64,000 nt of DNA from Blastocatellia bacterium (GTDB taxonomy: Bacteria; Acidobacteriota; Blastocatellia; Chloracidobacteriales; Chloracidobacteriaceae). This document shows positions 27,724-36,104 of the stretch, in pieces. The position numbers were made by a program, and so were the translations under genes. The stretch is from the NCBI GenBank assembly GCA_019695185.1, contig JAIBAN010000007.1:1-64000 (forward strand), written 5' to 3'. Positions within the stretch are counted from its first letter, which is position 1. Each line of letters opens with the position of its first letter. The notes under the pieces were generated by a model. The model did not search any database and was not told the DNA's origin. It saw only the letters and a program-made list of their open reading frames with translations.

Positions 27724-28492
27724 ACCCTCTTTCCGCAATCAGGCTGTAGGGGAACAATATCCGTTTCAAAAGCACAAACAGGAAATCTTCAACCAGGGCG
27801 ATGATGCCAATGATAAAGAGATAGGCGTAAACCCGCGACAAATCGGTGGCAATGGCAATCTGGCTGCCGATACCGCCTTCCGTCCGGTTAAACGATTCAA
27901 TCGAGGCAATCATGACCCAGCCAATCGCCGCATTTTGAGCCACCATATCCAGCATGTGCGGCAAGGTTGGGCGCATCACCACCGTATAAAACACCTGCCA
28001 GTCGTTGTACCCCAGCACTTTCGCCAGTTCAAACCGCATTTGGGGGATTTCCTGAATCACCCCGGTCATGCTGGTGACCAGGAAAAACGACATCCCGGCT
28101 GTCAGCATGGCAACCTTGAGCGCCCAGCCAATCGGGAAAAAGGCCAGAAAAATCAGGTTGAACCCAATAATTGGAATGTAGCGCAGAATCTGAACGAATT
28201 TATTGACCGGCTGCACCAACGGAACCACGCTCAGGTAGGAAATCACCAGCGAAAGAACGGTCGAATACACCAACCCCACCACATTCAGCTTGATGGTGGT
28301 CAACACATGGTAGCCCAGAGCGTATTTGTTCCACATCTCCCCCACGGCATGCCAGACTTCGCTTGGATAAGGCAACGCCTTGATTGGGCTGAAAACCCAG
28401 AGGAGAAAAAAAGCCCCCGTCCACATTACCGCCAGATAGATTCGGGTCAGATTTCTGACATTGCCAAAAACCCGGAAAATTTCATGTGCCAT
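27722..28492 (-). CDS. ABC transporter permease, binding-protein-dependent (SsuC/TauC type)
   Basis: 256 residues with about six hydrophobic segments. The EAA loop around EIPQMRFELAKVLGYNDWQVFYTVVMRPTLPHML couples to the ATPase. The family forms the inner-membrane channel of importers for sulfonates, nitrate, taurine or thiamine precursors. It lies between the binding-protein and ATPase genes on the same strand, so the three make a complete importer. Confidence 0.9.
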   Translation of the reverse strand: MAHEIFRVFGNVRNLTRIYLAVMWTGAFFLLWVFSPIKALPYPSEVWHAVGEMWNKYALGYHVLTTIKLNVVGLVYSTVLSLVISYLSVVPLVQPVNKFVQILRYIPIIGFNLIFLAFFPIGWALKVAMLTAGMSFFLVTSMTGVIQEIPQMRFELAKVLGYNDWQVFYTVVMRPTLPHMLDMVAQNAAIGWVMIASIESFNRTEGGIGSQIAIATDLSRVYAYLFIIGIIALVEDFLFVLLKRILFPYSLIAERG

Positions 28493-28495
28493 TGT

Positions 28496-28567
28496 TCATT
28501 TGCGATTTGCCATTTGCGATTTGCCAATGTTCAGACGTGGTATGGCAAACCGCAAATCGCAAATGGA
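28496..28567. repeat. GCAAATC heptamer hairpin
   Basis: Compact copy: the left arm is TTTGCGATTTGCCATTTGCG and the right arm is GCAAACCGCAAATCGCAAAT, with a short loop of about 20 nt. It fills almost the whole gap between the stop of the OmpA-fused binding-protein gene and the start of the permease gene. Confidence 0.87.
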
Positions 28568-28568
28568 A

Positions 28569-30347
28569 CTACTTCAGAATAATCACGACCCGCCGGTTGG
28601 CAGCCTTTTCCTTGTCATCCCGATTCTGGTTCCCAGGGAGCGGGCGATAGGAGCCGTATCCTTCAACGCCCACCAGACGTGCATCATTGACGTTGACTTT
28701 GCTTGTATCCTGAGCCTTGAGCCATTGCCAAACTGAGTTGGCCCGGTCCTTTGACAATTTCAGGTTGGTTCCGTCATCGCCGGTATTGTCGGTGTGGCCT
28801 TCAATGATGATTTTTGTGTCGGTGGCACGGACCAGCAGGTTGTAAATCTCCCGCAGGACGGCTTCCTCCGAAGGTTTGATGTTGGCCGAACCGGAATCAA
28901 AGTTGATTTGGTAATTGGCCTGGACCACGGTTCCCTGGTTTCCGCCGCTTTGGAATTGCGGTTGATACACCTGGGTGGAGGCTTTTTCGTCCGTGATGTT
29001 CTCGATAAAGCTCAAATCCACGGTTTCCGCCACGGGCGTGTAATTTTCCAGCCGGAGCGGCATCACTTTTTGCAACCGCTTGGCATGGTCCAGATAGGTA
29101 ATGCCGTAAATGCTGCGTTCAATCGAGGTGTTGCTGTCCAGGCCAAAGAGGTGGCGCACCTCGGCAATGTTGTTCACGCGTGACCCGCCCAACGGAACCC
29201 CATCCTGGGTTTTCCCGGTGAAATAGTCGTTCCAGAAGGTCGGCCCCCGGCTTTCCACATTGAAAATGACTGCATTCAAAGCCGCCACCCGGTTTTTGAA
29301 ATAATCGGGGTCGGTTTTGATGCTTTCATTGGAACGGGCCATACAGCGCAGCAGCGTTTTCACATAGTCGCGGTGTTTGTTCAGCCATTCGGTATTGCCA
29401 AAGAGAATATTCGGCATCATGTAGCTGTATTCTTTCGTCGAAACGATTTTTTGCAGCTTTTCCGATTTGCCTTTGTAATTCACGTTGCGGCGGCCTTCAA
29501 AAGCCATCACGTCGCCCGGCGTCCAGGTGGCCACGGCATTGATTTCAACCGGTTCGGTGGCTCCGGTTTTCCGGTTGCGCAAACTGACTTTGGCGTTGGT
29601 GACAAATTTCTGGGCGGCTTCGATATGGTCGCTGGCGTTGACGAAATTGATGGCGTCCGGGTCGTAGACCGCTTCATCCGGATTGACGGGAATCTGGTTG
29701 TCCGCCGCCCAGTCCACGGTCACGTTCCAGTCGCAATAAGGAACCGCCGTCACCACCACGGCCCCGCGTGCCAGTTGGGGATCCTTTTTCCATGATTCCG
29801 GCCCCATCAGGCAGTCTTCCCCAAACGAATAGCCCCCGCTCCAGATAACTTTGGCTTTGTTGCCGCGCAATTCCTTGTTGGCAGAGGAAATATCCACTGC
29901 CGCCTGGTCACCGGTGGTGGTGACAAGCTGCATTTTCCCGGTTGCCAGGGCTGCAATCTGTTTGGAAGTGTCGTTTTCAACCACCAGCGAGGTGTTGGTG
30001 ATGCCTGCCTGACAGAGGCAACTGCTCGCATGGTCGCCCGATTTGCCAGGGCCACCCACCGCATCAATCAAACCGCTGGCCGTTTGCCAGGTCCAGATAC
30101 CAATCACCACTTCCGGATTGTCCGAGGTTTTTTCCGGAGCCTTGACCTTGGAAGGTGGAAGTTCTCCGACCGAAACTTTACTCGGGTCTTCACGGGGAGG
30201 AGGAACATAGGATTTTCCGTCATCCTTGGGCGGATTGAATTTCTCCAAAATTCCTGCCTGTTTCACTCCGACATAGACCAACCCGGCCATCACCAGCACA
30301 ATCAGTAAGACTCCCCCTGGGCCAAGCTGAACACGACCGATACGCAT
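28569..30347 (-). CDS. ABC solute-binding protein fused to OmpA peptidoglycan-binding domain
   Basis: 592 residues. An N-terminal anchor helix (about 13-32) and a Pro/Lys linker (about 35-75) precede a periplasmic-binding fold of the NMT1/SsuA-like type (about 80-470, beginning VVIGIWTWQ). The C-terminus is an OmpA domain (about 475-592) with IIIEGHTDNTG, LSKDRANSVWQWL and the conserved NRRVVI end. The predicted protein is fixed at the inner membrane and to peptidoglycan, unlike ordinary mobile binding proteins. The ATG has AAGGAGA at ideal spacing. It opens the seven-gene run. Several Cys residues (CLC, DCLMG, YCDW) could form disulfides. The substrate is unknown. Confidence 0.88.
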   Translation of the reverse strand: MRIGRVQLGPGGVLLIVLVMAGLVYVGVKQAGILEKFNPPKDDGKSYVPPPREDPSKVSVGELPPSKVKAPEKTSDNPEVVIGIWTWQTASGLIDAVGGPGKSGDHASSCLCQAGITNTSLVVENDTSKQIAALATGKMQLVTTTGDQAAVDISSANKELRGNKAKVIWSGGYSFGEDCLMGPESWKKDPQLARGAVVVTAVPYCDWNVTVDWAADNQIPVNPDEAVYDPDAINFVNASDHIEAAQKFVTNAKVSLRNRKTGATEPVEINAVATWTPGDVMAFEGRRNVNYKGKSEKLQKIVSTKEYSYMMPNILFGNTEWLNKHRDYVKTLLRCMARSNESIKTDPDYFKNRVAALNAVIFNVESRGPTFWNDYFTGKTQDGVPLGGSRVNNIAEVRHLFGLDSNTSIERSIYGITYLDHAKRLQKVMPLRLENYTPVAETVDLSFIENITDEKASTQVYQPQFQSGGNQGTVVQANYQINFDSGSANIKPSEEAVLREIYNLLVRATDTKIIIEGHTDNTGDDGTNLKLSKDRANSVWQWLKAQDTSKVNVNDARLVGVEGYGSYRPLPGNQNRDDKEKAANRRVVIILK

Positions 30348-30677
30348 TGAAATCTCCTTTTTTGTGGGATTGCGTCAGGTGCCGAGTGCCCGGTTGTGTC
30401 TGCGCATCACCTGTGAATGCGTGAACCACTATGTTGTACGCCGGAACGCCTGTCACCAGCCGTCAATCACCAATCAATCCGAGCAAGCTTCAAAAAACAA
30501 ACACATCTCTCTTGCCGCGCGGATGGTATAGCGGCAGTGAACGGGACGCAACAAAAATCGAATTTTCAAAGAAGACTGGAAAATTGGGCTGATGCCTGCC
30601 AGGACAAGGAATTTCACTGTTTCAGAGCATGAAATTCCCATCCCGAAAGGCATCACAAAAGATGATGGCAATCCGAA
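30348..30677. other. 330-nt intergenic region upstream of the ABC/OmpA run
   Basis: The promoter for the seven-gene minus-strand run should lie here. There is no heptamer array, which is notable because nearly every other gap in this stretch has one. I see no tRNA, small gene or clear promoter hexamers. Confidence 0.45.
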
Positions 30678-31343
30678 TTACAGGTTGGGGAGTGGAGTCA
30701 GTCGCCCGGTAGAGGAACGCAGGATTTCAGCCCGCCCGCGCTCAACTTCCATGATGAACGACTGCATTTTGATACGGTCTTTGCGTCCGGGGCTTCCTTC
30801 AACCCCGCTCAACACATCCACGGCATAGGGCTTGACCGTGCGAAGGGCAGCCGCGACATTTTCCGGCGTCAGACCGCCCGACAAAATCACCCGAGAATAC
30901 TGCTTGGCAGCAGCAGCAATACGCCAGTCAAAGAGTTTTCCGGCGCTCCCGTCTTCCGTGTACCCTTCAAGCAACACGGCACTGACCGGAAACTGGCGGA
31001 TATGGCCGAAATCAAAACTTTCCGCCACCCGCAGGGTTTTAATCAGGCGAAACCCGCTGAACTCCGCACAATATTGCGGACTTTCATTTCCATGCAGTTG
31101 AAGGACCGTAACCTTGGCCGTCTCCGCAATGCTGCGCACGGCTTCCAGGTTAAACTCGTTGTAAAAAACACCGACAATCGGCACAAACGGAGGGAGTTTG
31201 TTGACAATCTCGCGGGCATCCGAGGGTGCGATGTACGAGGTGCTCTTGTTGTTGAAGACAAAACCAAGGGCGTCTGCTCCCAGGTCAAGAGCCAGAGCCG
31301 CGTCCTGATAGTTGGTGATTCCGCAGATTTTGATCTTGACCAT
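30678..31343 (-). CDS. trpF: Phosphoribosylanthranilate isomerase
   Basis: TrpF converts N-(5-phosphoribosyl)anthranilate to the carboxyphenylamino-deoxyribulose phosphate, the third step of tryptophan synthesis. The TIM-barrel signatures are clear: KICGIT at the start with the catalytic Cys, LQLHGNE, LLEGYTEDGSAGKLFDW, ILSGGLTPENV and AVDVLSGVEGSPGRKD for the phosphate site. At 221 residues it is slightly longer than usual because of a C-terminal tail. No other trp gene lies in the window. It follows the BMC-H gene across a repeat element, which is probably coincidental. Confidence 0.96.
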   Translation of the reverse strand: MVKIKICGITNYQDAALALDLGADALGFVFNNKSTSYIAPSDAREIVNKLPPFVPIVGVFYNEFNLEAVRSIAETAKVTVLQLHGNESPQYCAEFSGFRLIKTLRVAESFDFGHIRQFPVSAVLLEGYTEDGSAGKLFDWRIAAAAKQYSRVILSGGLTPENVAAALRTVKPYAVDVLSGVEGSPGRKDRIKMQSFIMEVERGRAEILRSSTGRLTPLPNL

Positions 31344-31357
31344 ACAAACCCCTTTTT

Positions 31358-31493
31358 AGGGTTCAGGGTTCAGGGTTCAGGGTTCAGGGTTGTTGTCTGA
31401 AAATGTGAGTTGTGTTGTGAAAAGGCAAGTTTGAAACGCCTGGATTCAACCCCGTACAGACCCTGAACCCTGAACCCTGAACCCTGAACCCTG
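31358..31493. repeat. GGGTTCA heptamer element
   Basis: The left arm has five GGGTTCA units (31358-31392) and the right arm has five TGAACCC units (31460-31493), about 67 nt apart. The right arm ends four bases before the BMC-H stop codon. Confidence 0.88.
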
Positions 31494-31496
31494 CTG

Positions 31497-31790
31497 TTAT
31501 TTCTTCTTGCCCCGGCTTTCGTGGGTGACAGGAAGCGCTTCGTTGACACTTTGGTGCGGGCGCGGAATGACGTGGACGCTGACCAGTTCCCCGACCCGGC
31601 GGGCAGCGGCGGCTCCGGCATCGGTGGCGGCTTTGACCGCAGCCACATCACCACGGACAATGGCGGTCATAAAACCGGCACTGATTTTTTCATAGCCGAC
31701 GAGCGTCACATTGGCCGCCTTGACCATTGCGTCCGAGGCTTCAATCACCGCAATCAATCCTTTGGTTTCAACCATTCCAAGTGCTTCCAT
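31497..31790 (-). CDS. Bacterial microcompartment hexameric shell protein (BMC-H)
   Basis: 97 residues with the canonical single BMC domain: [28 protein letters not shown], then [19 protein letters not shown] and [10 protein letters not shown]. Such proteins form the hexagonal facets of carboxysome, Pdu, Eut or glycyl-radical compartments. It resembles PduA/EutM in length. It lies about 120 bases downstream of the class II aldolase gene on the same strand. No pentameric vertex protein (BMC-P) or other shell gene is seen in the window, so the rest of the shell must be elsewhere or absent. Confidence 0.95.
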   Translation of the reverse strand: MEALGMVETKGLIAVIEASDAMVKAANVTLVGYEKISAGFMTAIVRGDVAAVKAATDAGAAAARRVGELVSVHVIPRPHQSVNEALPVTHESRGKKK

Positions 31791-31909
31791 GACAAATCAT
31801 CCTCTTTTCTGCTGTGCGTATGCACACCTGGCTTAATGCAAAGGCCGCTCACACGACCTGTTTTCAGATTAAAAAATCAAAAACTCCAAACCGGCTGTCA
31901 GACCCTTTT

Positions 31910-32734
31910 TTATCTGTTTCCTTTGGCTGCCAGTTGGGCAGCACGGTCCAACAGGTCAATCAATTCCCGCCGCGTCAGTGTGACGGTTTCGTCTTCTGCG
32001 GCGGAAACCGGGGTCGGAACGGAAGTCGGGCAATTCAATCCGGGAACCTCATCCGTGTAGGAACATTCCTGGCAGCGCATTTCCGGCGACATCAAACCGG
32101 CTTTTTCCCGCACCTCAATCAATTTTCCAATCATCGGGCCGGTAATGGGTTTGCCACCGCCCAGCACATGGGCCGTCAGGCTGATGCGGGCGAAATGTTC
32201 AATCGTTTCCATCCGGTTAAAGGCAGTTTCCAGGTCGGGACCGGAAGCTACCGCTCCGTGATTGGCCATCAAAATTGCGTCGTGCCGGTGGCACAGGGAC
32301 CGCAACGCATCAGGGAGTTCCCTGGTTGAAGGTGTTCCATACGGAGCCAGCGGAATACATCCCAGTGTCAACACGACTTCCGAAACAAAAGCCTTGTCCA
32401 GAGCCAGCCCCGCTGCGGCAAACCCGGTCGCAATCGGCGGATGGGCATGGACAATGGCCTGCACGTCGGGGCGTTCTTCGTAAATGGCCAGATGCATGGC
32501 CAATTCCGACGAAGACCGGTGTGACCCGGCCACATGCTGTCCCGTGAGCGTCGTTTTGACAATCATGTCGGGTTTGAGAAAACCCTTGTTGATTCCGGTC
32601 GGGGTGACCAATACGTTGCCATCCGATGTGCGTGCGCTCACATTTCCGTCACCCGCAACAATGTAACCGCGCTCGTAAAGGCGTCGTCCGATTTCGACAA
32701 TCTGGGCGGCTATCTGCTGTTCTTGTAAAACCAT
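31910..32734 (-). CDS. Class II aldolase (fuculose-phosphate-aldolase-like) with possible encapsulation tail
   Basis: 274 residues. Residues about 1-215 are a class II aldolase/adducin domain with metal ligands H96, H98 (VHAHPP) and H159 (ANHGAV) and catalytic E77 (SSELAMH). The family cleaves fuculose- or rhamnulose-1-phosphate to DHAP and lactaldehyde. The C-terminus is atypical. A Cys cluster (C221, C224, C235) is followed by a Pro/Ser/Ala linker (about 236-250) and a short amphipathic helix (about 251-270, TLTRRELIDLLDRAAQLA), which looks like a microcompartment encapsulation peptide. The BMC-H gene directly downstream supports a lactaldehyde-handling compartment. Confidence 0.9.
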   Translation of the reverse strand: MVLQEQQIAAQIVEIGRRLYERGYIVAGDGNVSARTSDGNVLVTPTGINKGFLKPDMIVKTTLTGQHVAGSHRSSSELAMHLAIYEERPDVQAIVHAHPPIATGFAAAGLALDKAFVSEVVLTLGCIPLAPYGTPSTRELPDALRSLCHRHDAILMANHGAVASGPDLETAFNRMETIEHFARISLTAHVLGGGKPITGPMIGKLIEVREKAGLMSPEMRCQECSYTDEVPGLNCPTSVPTPVSAAEDETVTLTRRELIDLLDRAAQLAAKGNR

Positions 32735-32997
32735 TGAATATGAATGCTCAAAATCACTCTGGTCTTGAATTTGAAACGAACGGCGTGCAGTTTATGAATC
32801 AGGCAGTTGAGAAAACGCAATCTTATACAGCCCTCTGCCCGGTTGCAAGCCGAGGCAGTTCCGGTGTTTTGAGTTTGTTCCAGGAAACCGCCGGGAAACC
32901 GGTCAGCAGGCTTTGCAAATTTGGGTTGCCATCCTCATAATCAGCCCCTCTTTCCTGAAATCCCATTCTTCATTTTTGGATAACACACCGCATCACT

Positions 32998-34746
32998 ATG
33001 ACACCTATTCGCTTTTTCTGGCGGTTGCTGGTTTGTGCCCTCCTGGCCACCACCCTGGGAGTTTCCGGCCCGTTTCCTGGTTTTACCGGTTCCCGTTCTG
33101 TTGCGGCGGTTCCAGCCTCACCCCATCCGGTTCGTGCCCGGCATGGAATGGTGGCATCAACCAGCGAAATTGCCTCCCAAATCGGGGGGGATGTGCTCAA
33201 ACGCGGCGGGAACGCCGTGGATGCCGCGATTGCCGTCTCCCTGGCCCTTGCCGTGACCTACCCTTCCGCCGGAAATCTGGGTGGCGGCGGGTTTATGCTC
33301 GTTCGCATGGCCGATGGGCGGACCACCGCCCTTGATTACCGTGAAACCGCTCCGGCCCAAGCCCGCGCCACCATGTATCAGGACGCCCAGGGGAATGTCA
33401 TTCCCAAACTCTCTTCGATTGGCCATCTGGCCGTGGGCGTGCCGGGAACAGTGGCAGGAATGGACCTTGCGCTGAAAAAATTCGGCACCCGGAAATGGGC
33501 TGATTTGGTTGAACCGGCGCGCCGGGTGGCGGCTGAGGGGTTCCCCGTGGGCTACGGACTGATGACCTCTCTGCGACGGGAACAGAAGCTGTTGGAACGA
33601 TTTCCTGAAACCAAACGGATTTATCTGGGAAATGGAAGATTTCTGCAAGAAGGGGAAATTTTCCGGCAACCGGAACTGGCCGCCACCCTGACCCGTCTGC
33701 GGGACCAGGGGCCACGTGAGTTTTACGAAGGAAAAACCGCCCAACTGCTGGTTGCGGAAGTCAAACGCGGCGGCGGGCTGATTACGCTCGAAGACCTGAA
33801 AAACTACCAACCGGTGGAACGCGAACCGTTGCGCGGCACCTATCGCGGATACGACCTCATCACCATGCCACCACCCAGTTCCGGCGGGATTGCCCTGCTC
33901 GAAATGCTCAACATGCTGGAGTTGCACAAACCGGACCCAGCCCAGGCCGGGTCCTCGGAATTCCTCCATTTGATGGCCGAAATTATGCGCCGGGCCTTTG
34001 CCGACCGGGCGGAATTTCCGGGCGACCCGGATTTTGTCAAGGTACCGGTGGCAGGACTGATTTCCAAGAAATATGCCCAGGAGCGGGCTGCTTCCATTGA
34101 CCTCAAGCGGGCCTCAACCAGCAAAACCGTCCTCTTTGGCAATCCGGTTCCCTATGAATCGCAGGAAACCACGCATTTCACCATTATTGACAAGGACGGC
34201 AATGTGGTCTCGAACACCTACACGCTCAATGGGGCCTTTGGCAGCGGCGTCACGGTGGCCGGAGCCGGGTTTCTGCTCAACAATGAAATGGACGATTTTG
34301 CCGCCAAGGAAAACGCCCCCAACGATTACGACCTGATTCAGGGCAAAGCCAATGCCATTGCCCCGCACAAACGTCCGCTTTCCTCCATGACCCCAACCAT
34401 TGTGCTGAAAGACGGCAAGGTGGTGCTGGCGATTGGCAGTCCGGGTGGTCCGACCATCATCAACACGGTGTTTCAGGTGATTGTCAACGTGCTTGATTTC
34501 AAAATGAATATTCAGGAGGCGATTGACGCGCCTCGGATTCATCATCAATGGCTGCCTGATGAAATCCGGCGGGAACCGAAGGGATTCAGTCTGGATGTGG
34601 TCCGGGCTTTGGAAGCACGCGGCCATCATTGGCGGGAAAAGCCGGAAAATATGGGAGATGCCCAGGGCATCATGATTGAACCCGAAACCGGCATGCGGCT
34701 GGGGGCGTCTGATCCGAGGAATTTTGGAAAAGCGGTTGGGTATTAG
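32998..34746 (+). CDS. ggt: Gamma-glutamyltransferase
   Basis: 582 residues with a signal peptide. It cleaves gamma-glutamyl bonds of glutathione in the periplasm and transfers the glutamyl group to water or amino acids. The precursor self-cleaves before T391 (QET-THF), giving the new N-terminal nucleophile; TTHFTIIDKDGNVVS and TLNGAFGSG follow as in the family. The large-subunit signature GNLGGGGFML near the start is also present. It stands alone with about 260 bases upstream and a CCGCCTTCAGGCGG hairpin region downstream. Confidence 0.95.
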   Translation: MTPIRFFWRLLVCALLATTLGVSGPFPGFTGSRSVAAVPASPHPVRARHGMVASTSEIASQIGGDVLKRGGNAVDAAIAVSLALAVTYPSAGNLGGGGFMLVRMADGRTTALDYRETAPAQARATMYQDAQGNVIPKLSSIGHLAVGVPGTVAGMDLALKKFGTRKWADLVEPARRVAAEGFPVGYGLMTSLRREQKLLERFPETKRIYLGNGRFLQEGEIFRQPELAATLTRLRDQGPREFYEGKTAQLLVAEVKRGGGLITLEDLKNYQPVEREPLRGTYRGYDLITMPPPSSGGIALLEMLNMLELHKPDPAQAGSSEFLHLMAEIMRRAFADRAEFPGDPDFVKVPVAGLISKKYAQERAASIDLKRASTSKTVLFGNPVPYESQETTHFTIIDKDGNVVSNTYTLNGAFGSGVTVAGAGFLLNNEMDDFAAKENAPNDYDLIQGKANAIAPHKRPLSSMTPTIVLKDGKVVLAIGSPGGPTIINTVFQVIVNVLDFKMNIQEAIDAPRIHHQWLPDEIRREPKGFSLDVVRALEARGHHWREKPENMGDAQGIMIEPETGMRLGASDPRNFGKAVGY

Positions 34747-34748
34747 TT

Positions 34749-34870
34749 TTGAGTTCCGCCTTCAGGCGGCAGTTTGGAATACAGCCTTCAGGCTGATTGG
34801 CTTGTTTCCTTGAAGTAGGCCGCCTGAAGGCGGAACTCAAAACTGCCGCCTGAAGGCGGAACTCAGAACT
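34749..34870. repeat. CCGCCTTCAGGCGG hairpin cluster
   Basis: Contains GAGTTCCGCCTTCAGGCGG once on the plus strand, a diverged AGCCTTCAGGCT copy, and two copies in inverted orientation ending at 34864. It lies between the convergent ends of ggt and the DUF4384-like gene and could act as a bidirectional terminator. It shares its unit with 25146-25192. Confidence 0.82.
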
Positions 34871-34871
34871 T

Positions 34872-35804
34872 TTATTTTCCAATCTTGAGCGGCACATCCA
34901 CCATGACCGGGTTTTTGGGTTTGGTGGAAACCCGATAGATGGTTTGCGGCAACGGGTCGTTTTGGGTCAGGTCGCGGGTCCGGGCTCCGGCAGCCTTTTC
35001 TTCGCGGGTGTAGGTCTTTCCGGCACCGTCAACCAGTTCATGAATTTCCACCTGGGTGCCCCACTGTTTTTCCCACAGCGAAAATTGATCCACCGACAGT
35101 TTCAGAATTTTGCGGCCAATTGTGATGTCAGCCAACGGCTCAGGCGACACAATCAAGGTCAGCACATCGCTGACTTGATCAGGCCGACTCCGTTTCACTA
35201 AAAAGTAGGGATGCTTGTCTTCCTGGGCGGGCACTTCGATGGTGGATCCGGCCTGCACCCGGTTGTTTTCCAGACCCCGTGCCCGCTGGACGGGGAAAAT
35301 CAGGTAGGGGTCTCCATAGGTGCCGTCAGCATATTGTTCCCGGTCAACCACATACAGATAACCCGAACGGGGCACCTCAACCGAGAACCGGACCCGCTGC
35401 CCTTCAACCAACGGCGTCTGTGCGTCAATCCGTTCCGGCATCCATTCATTGTTTGAGCTGTTGTCGTCCTCCCGTTCCAGAATCCGGGTGGCCTGGTCAT
35501 CAGACGTTGTGGCCGGACGCAGCCGCCAGACCGTCACCCCGACATTAATGGCAGCTCCATCAGCGTTTTTGGCCGTCGGGGCCGGGCTGACACGTTTATA
35601 CTTAATTGTTTTGTTTGAGCTTTGGGCAGGGCTGGTTTTTGCAGTCGGTCTTTTTTGCAGAAATTCGGAATCCCAAATCCGGCGTTCCTGATCCTCCTGC
35701 TGAGGAGGAAAAGCCGCCGTCACCATGAGCATCCCGCCCGACAAGGCAATGGCGCACAACAACGCCAACCATCGGTTTCCAAGCCGAGAAAATTGGTGGT
35801 ACAT
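34872..35804 (-). CDS. Secreted DUF4384-like protein
   Basis: 310 residues from the ATG at 35804, which has GGAGAA just upstream. The frame runs open to 36014, but that extension only translates heptamer repeats and is rejected. An N-terminal signal or anchor (about 12-35) precedes a region (about 110-250) resembling DUF4384: RVRFSVEVPRSGYLYVV, then LIFPVQ and AGSTIEVPAQ. The adjacent kinase has the same kind of domain at its extracytoplasmic end. The two proteins may share a ligand or partner outside the cell (inference). Function unknown. Confidence 0.8.
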   Translation of the reverse strand: MYHQFSRLGNRWLALLCAIALSGGMLMVTAAFPPQQEDQERRIWDSEFLQKRPTAKTSPAQSSNKTIKYKRVSPAPTAKNADGAAINVGVTVWRLRPATTSDDQATRILEREDDNSSNNEWMPERIDAQTPLVEGQRVRFSVEVPRSGYLYVVDREQYADGTYGDPYLIFPVQRARGLENNRVQAGSTIEVPAQEDKHPYFLVKRSRPDQVSDVLTLIVSPEPLADITIGRKILKLSVDQFSLWEKQWGTQVEIHELVDGAGKTYTREEKAAGARTRDLTQNDPLPQTIYRVSTKPKNPVMVDVPLKIGK

Positions 35805-35949
35805 ACGTTCTCCGTTCAAATTGGTCAGTGAATAATGGCGTGAATCTGAAGGGTTCGGCGTGACGGATGCGTCAGTCTGAATATTTGTTTTCTTGTTAGG
35901 ACAGACTCTACTCGATTTTTTGAATTTTGAGAAGAAAACAACCCAAAAA

Positions 35950-36098
35950 GACTGAGGACTGAGGACTGAGGACTGAGGACTGAGGGCCGAGCAGGAACAA
36001 GTCAAGTTCGGCAAATTTGCTTCAGGTACGGTCTTTGAAAAACTCAGTCCTCAGTCCTCAGCCCTCAGTCCTGGATTGCGTCCTCAGCCCTCAGTCCT
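35950..36098. repeat. TCAGTCC heptamer element, copy B of the conserved-core pair
   Basis: The left arm is five GGACTGA units. The core at 35986-36041 is the inverted counterpart of the core at 11844-11900. The right arm is TCAGTCC/CAGCCCT units with the CTGGATTGCGTCCTCAG submotif. It ends just before the stop codon of the 634-aa kinase, so the arms keep the same order relative to the gene as at 11.8 kb while the core is flipped. Confidence 0.88.
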
Positions 36099-36104
36099 GT
36101 TTTT

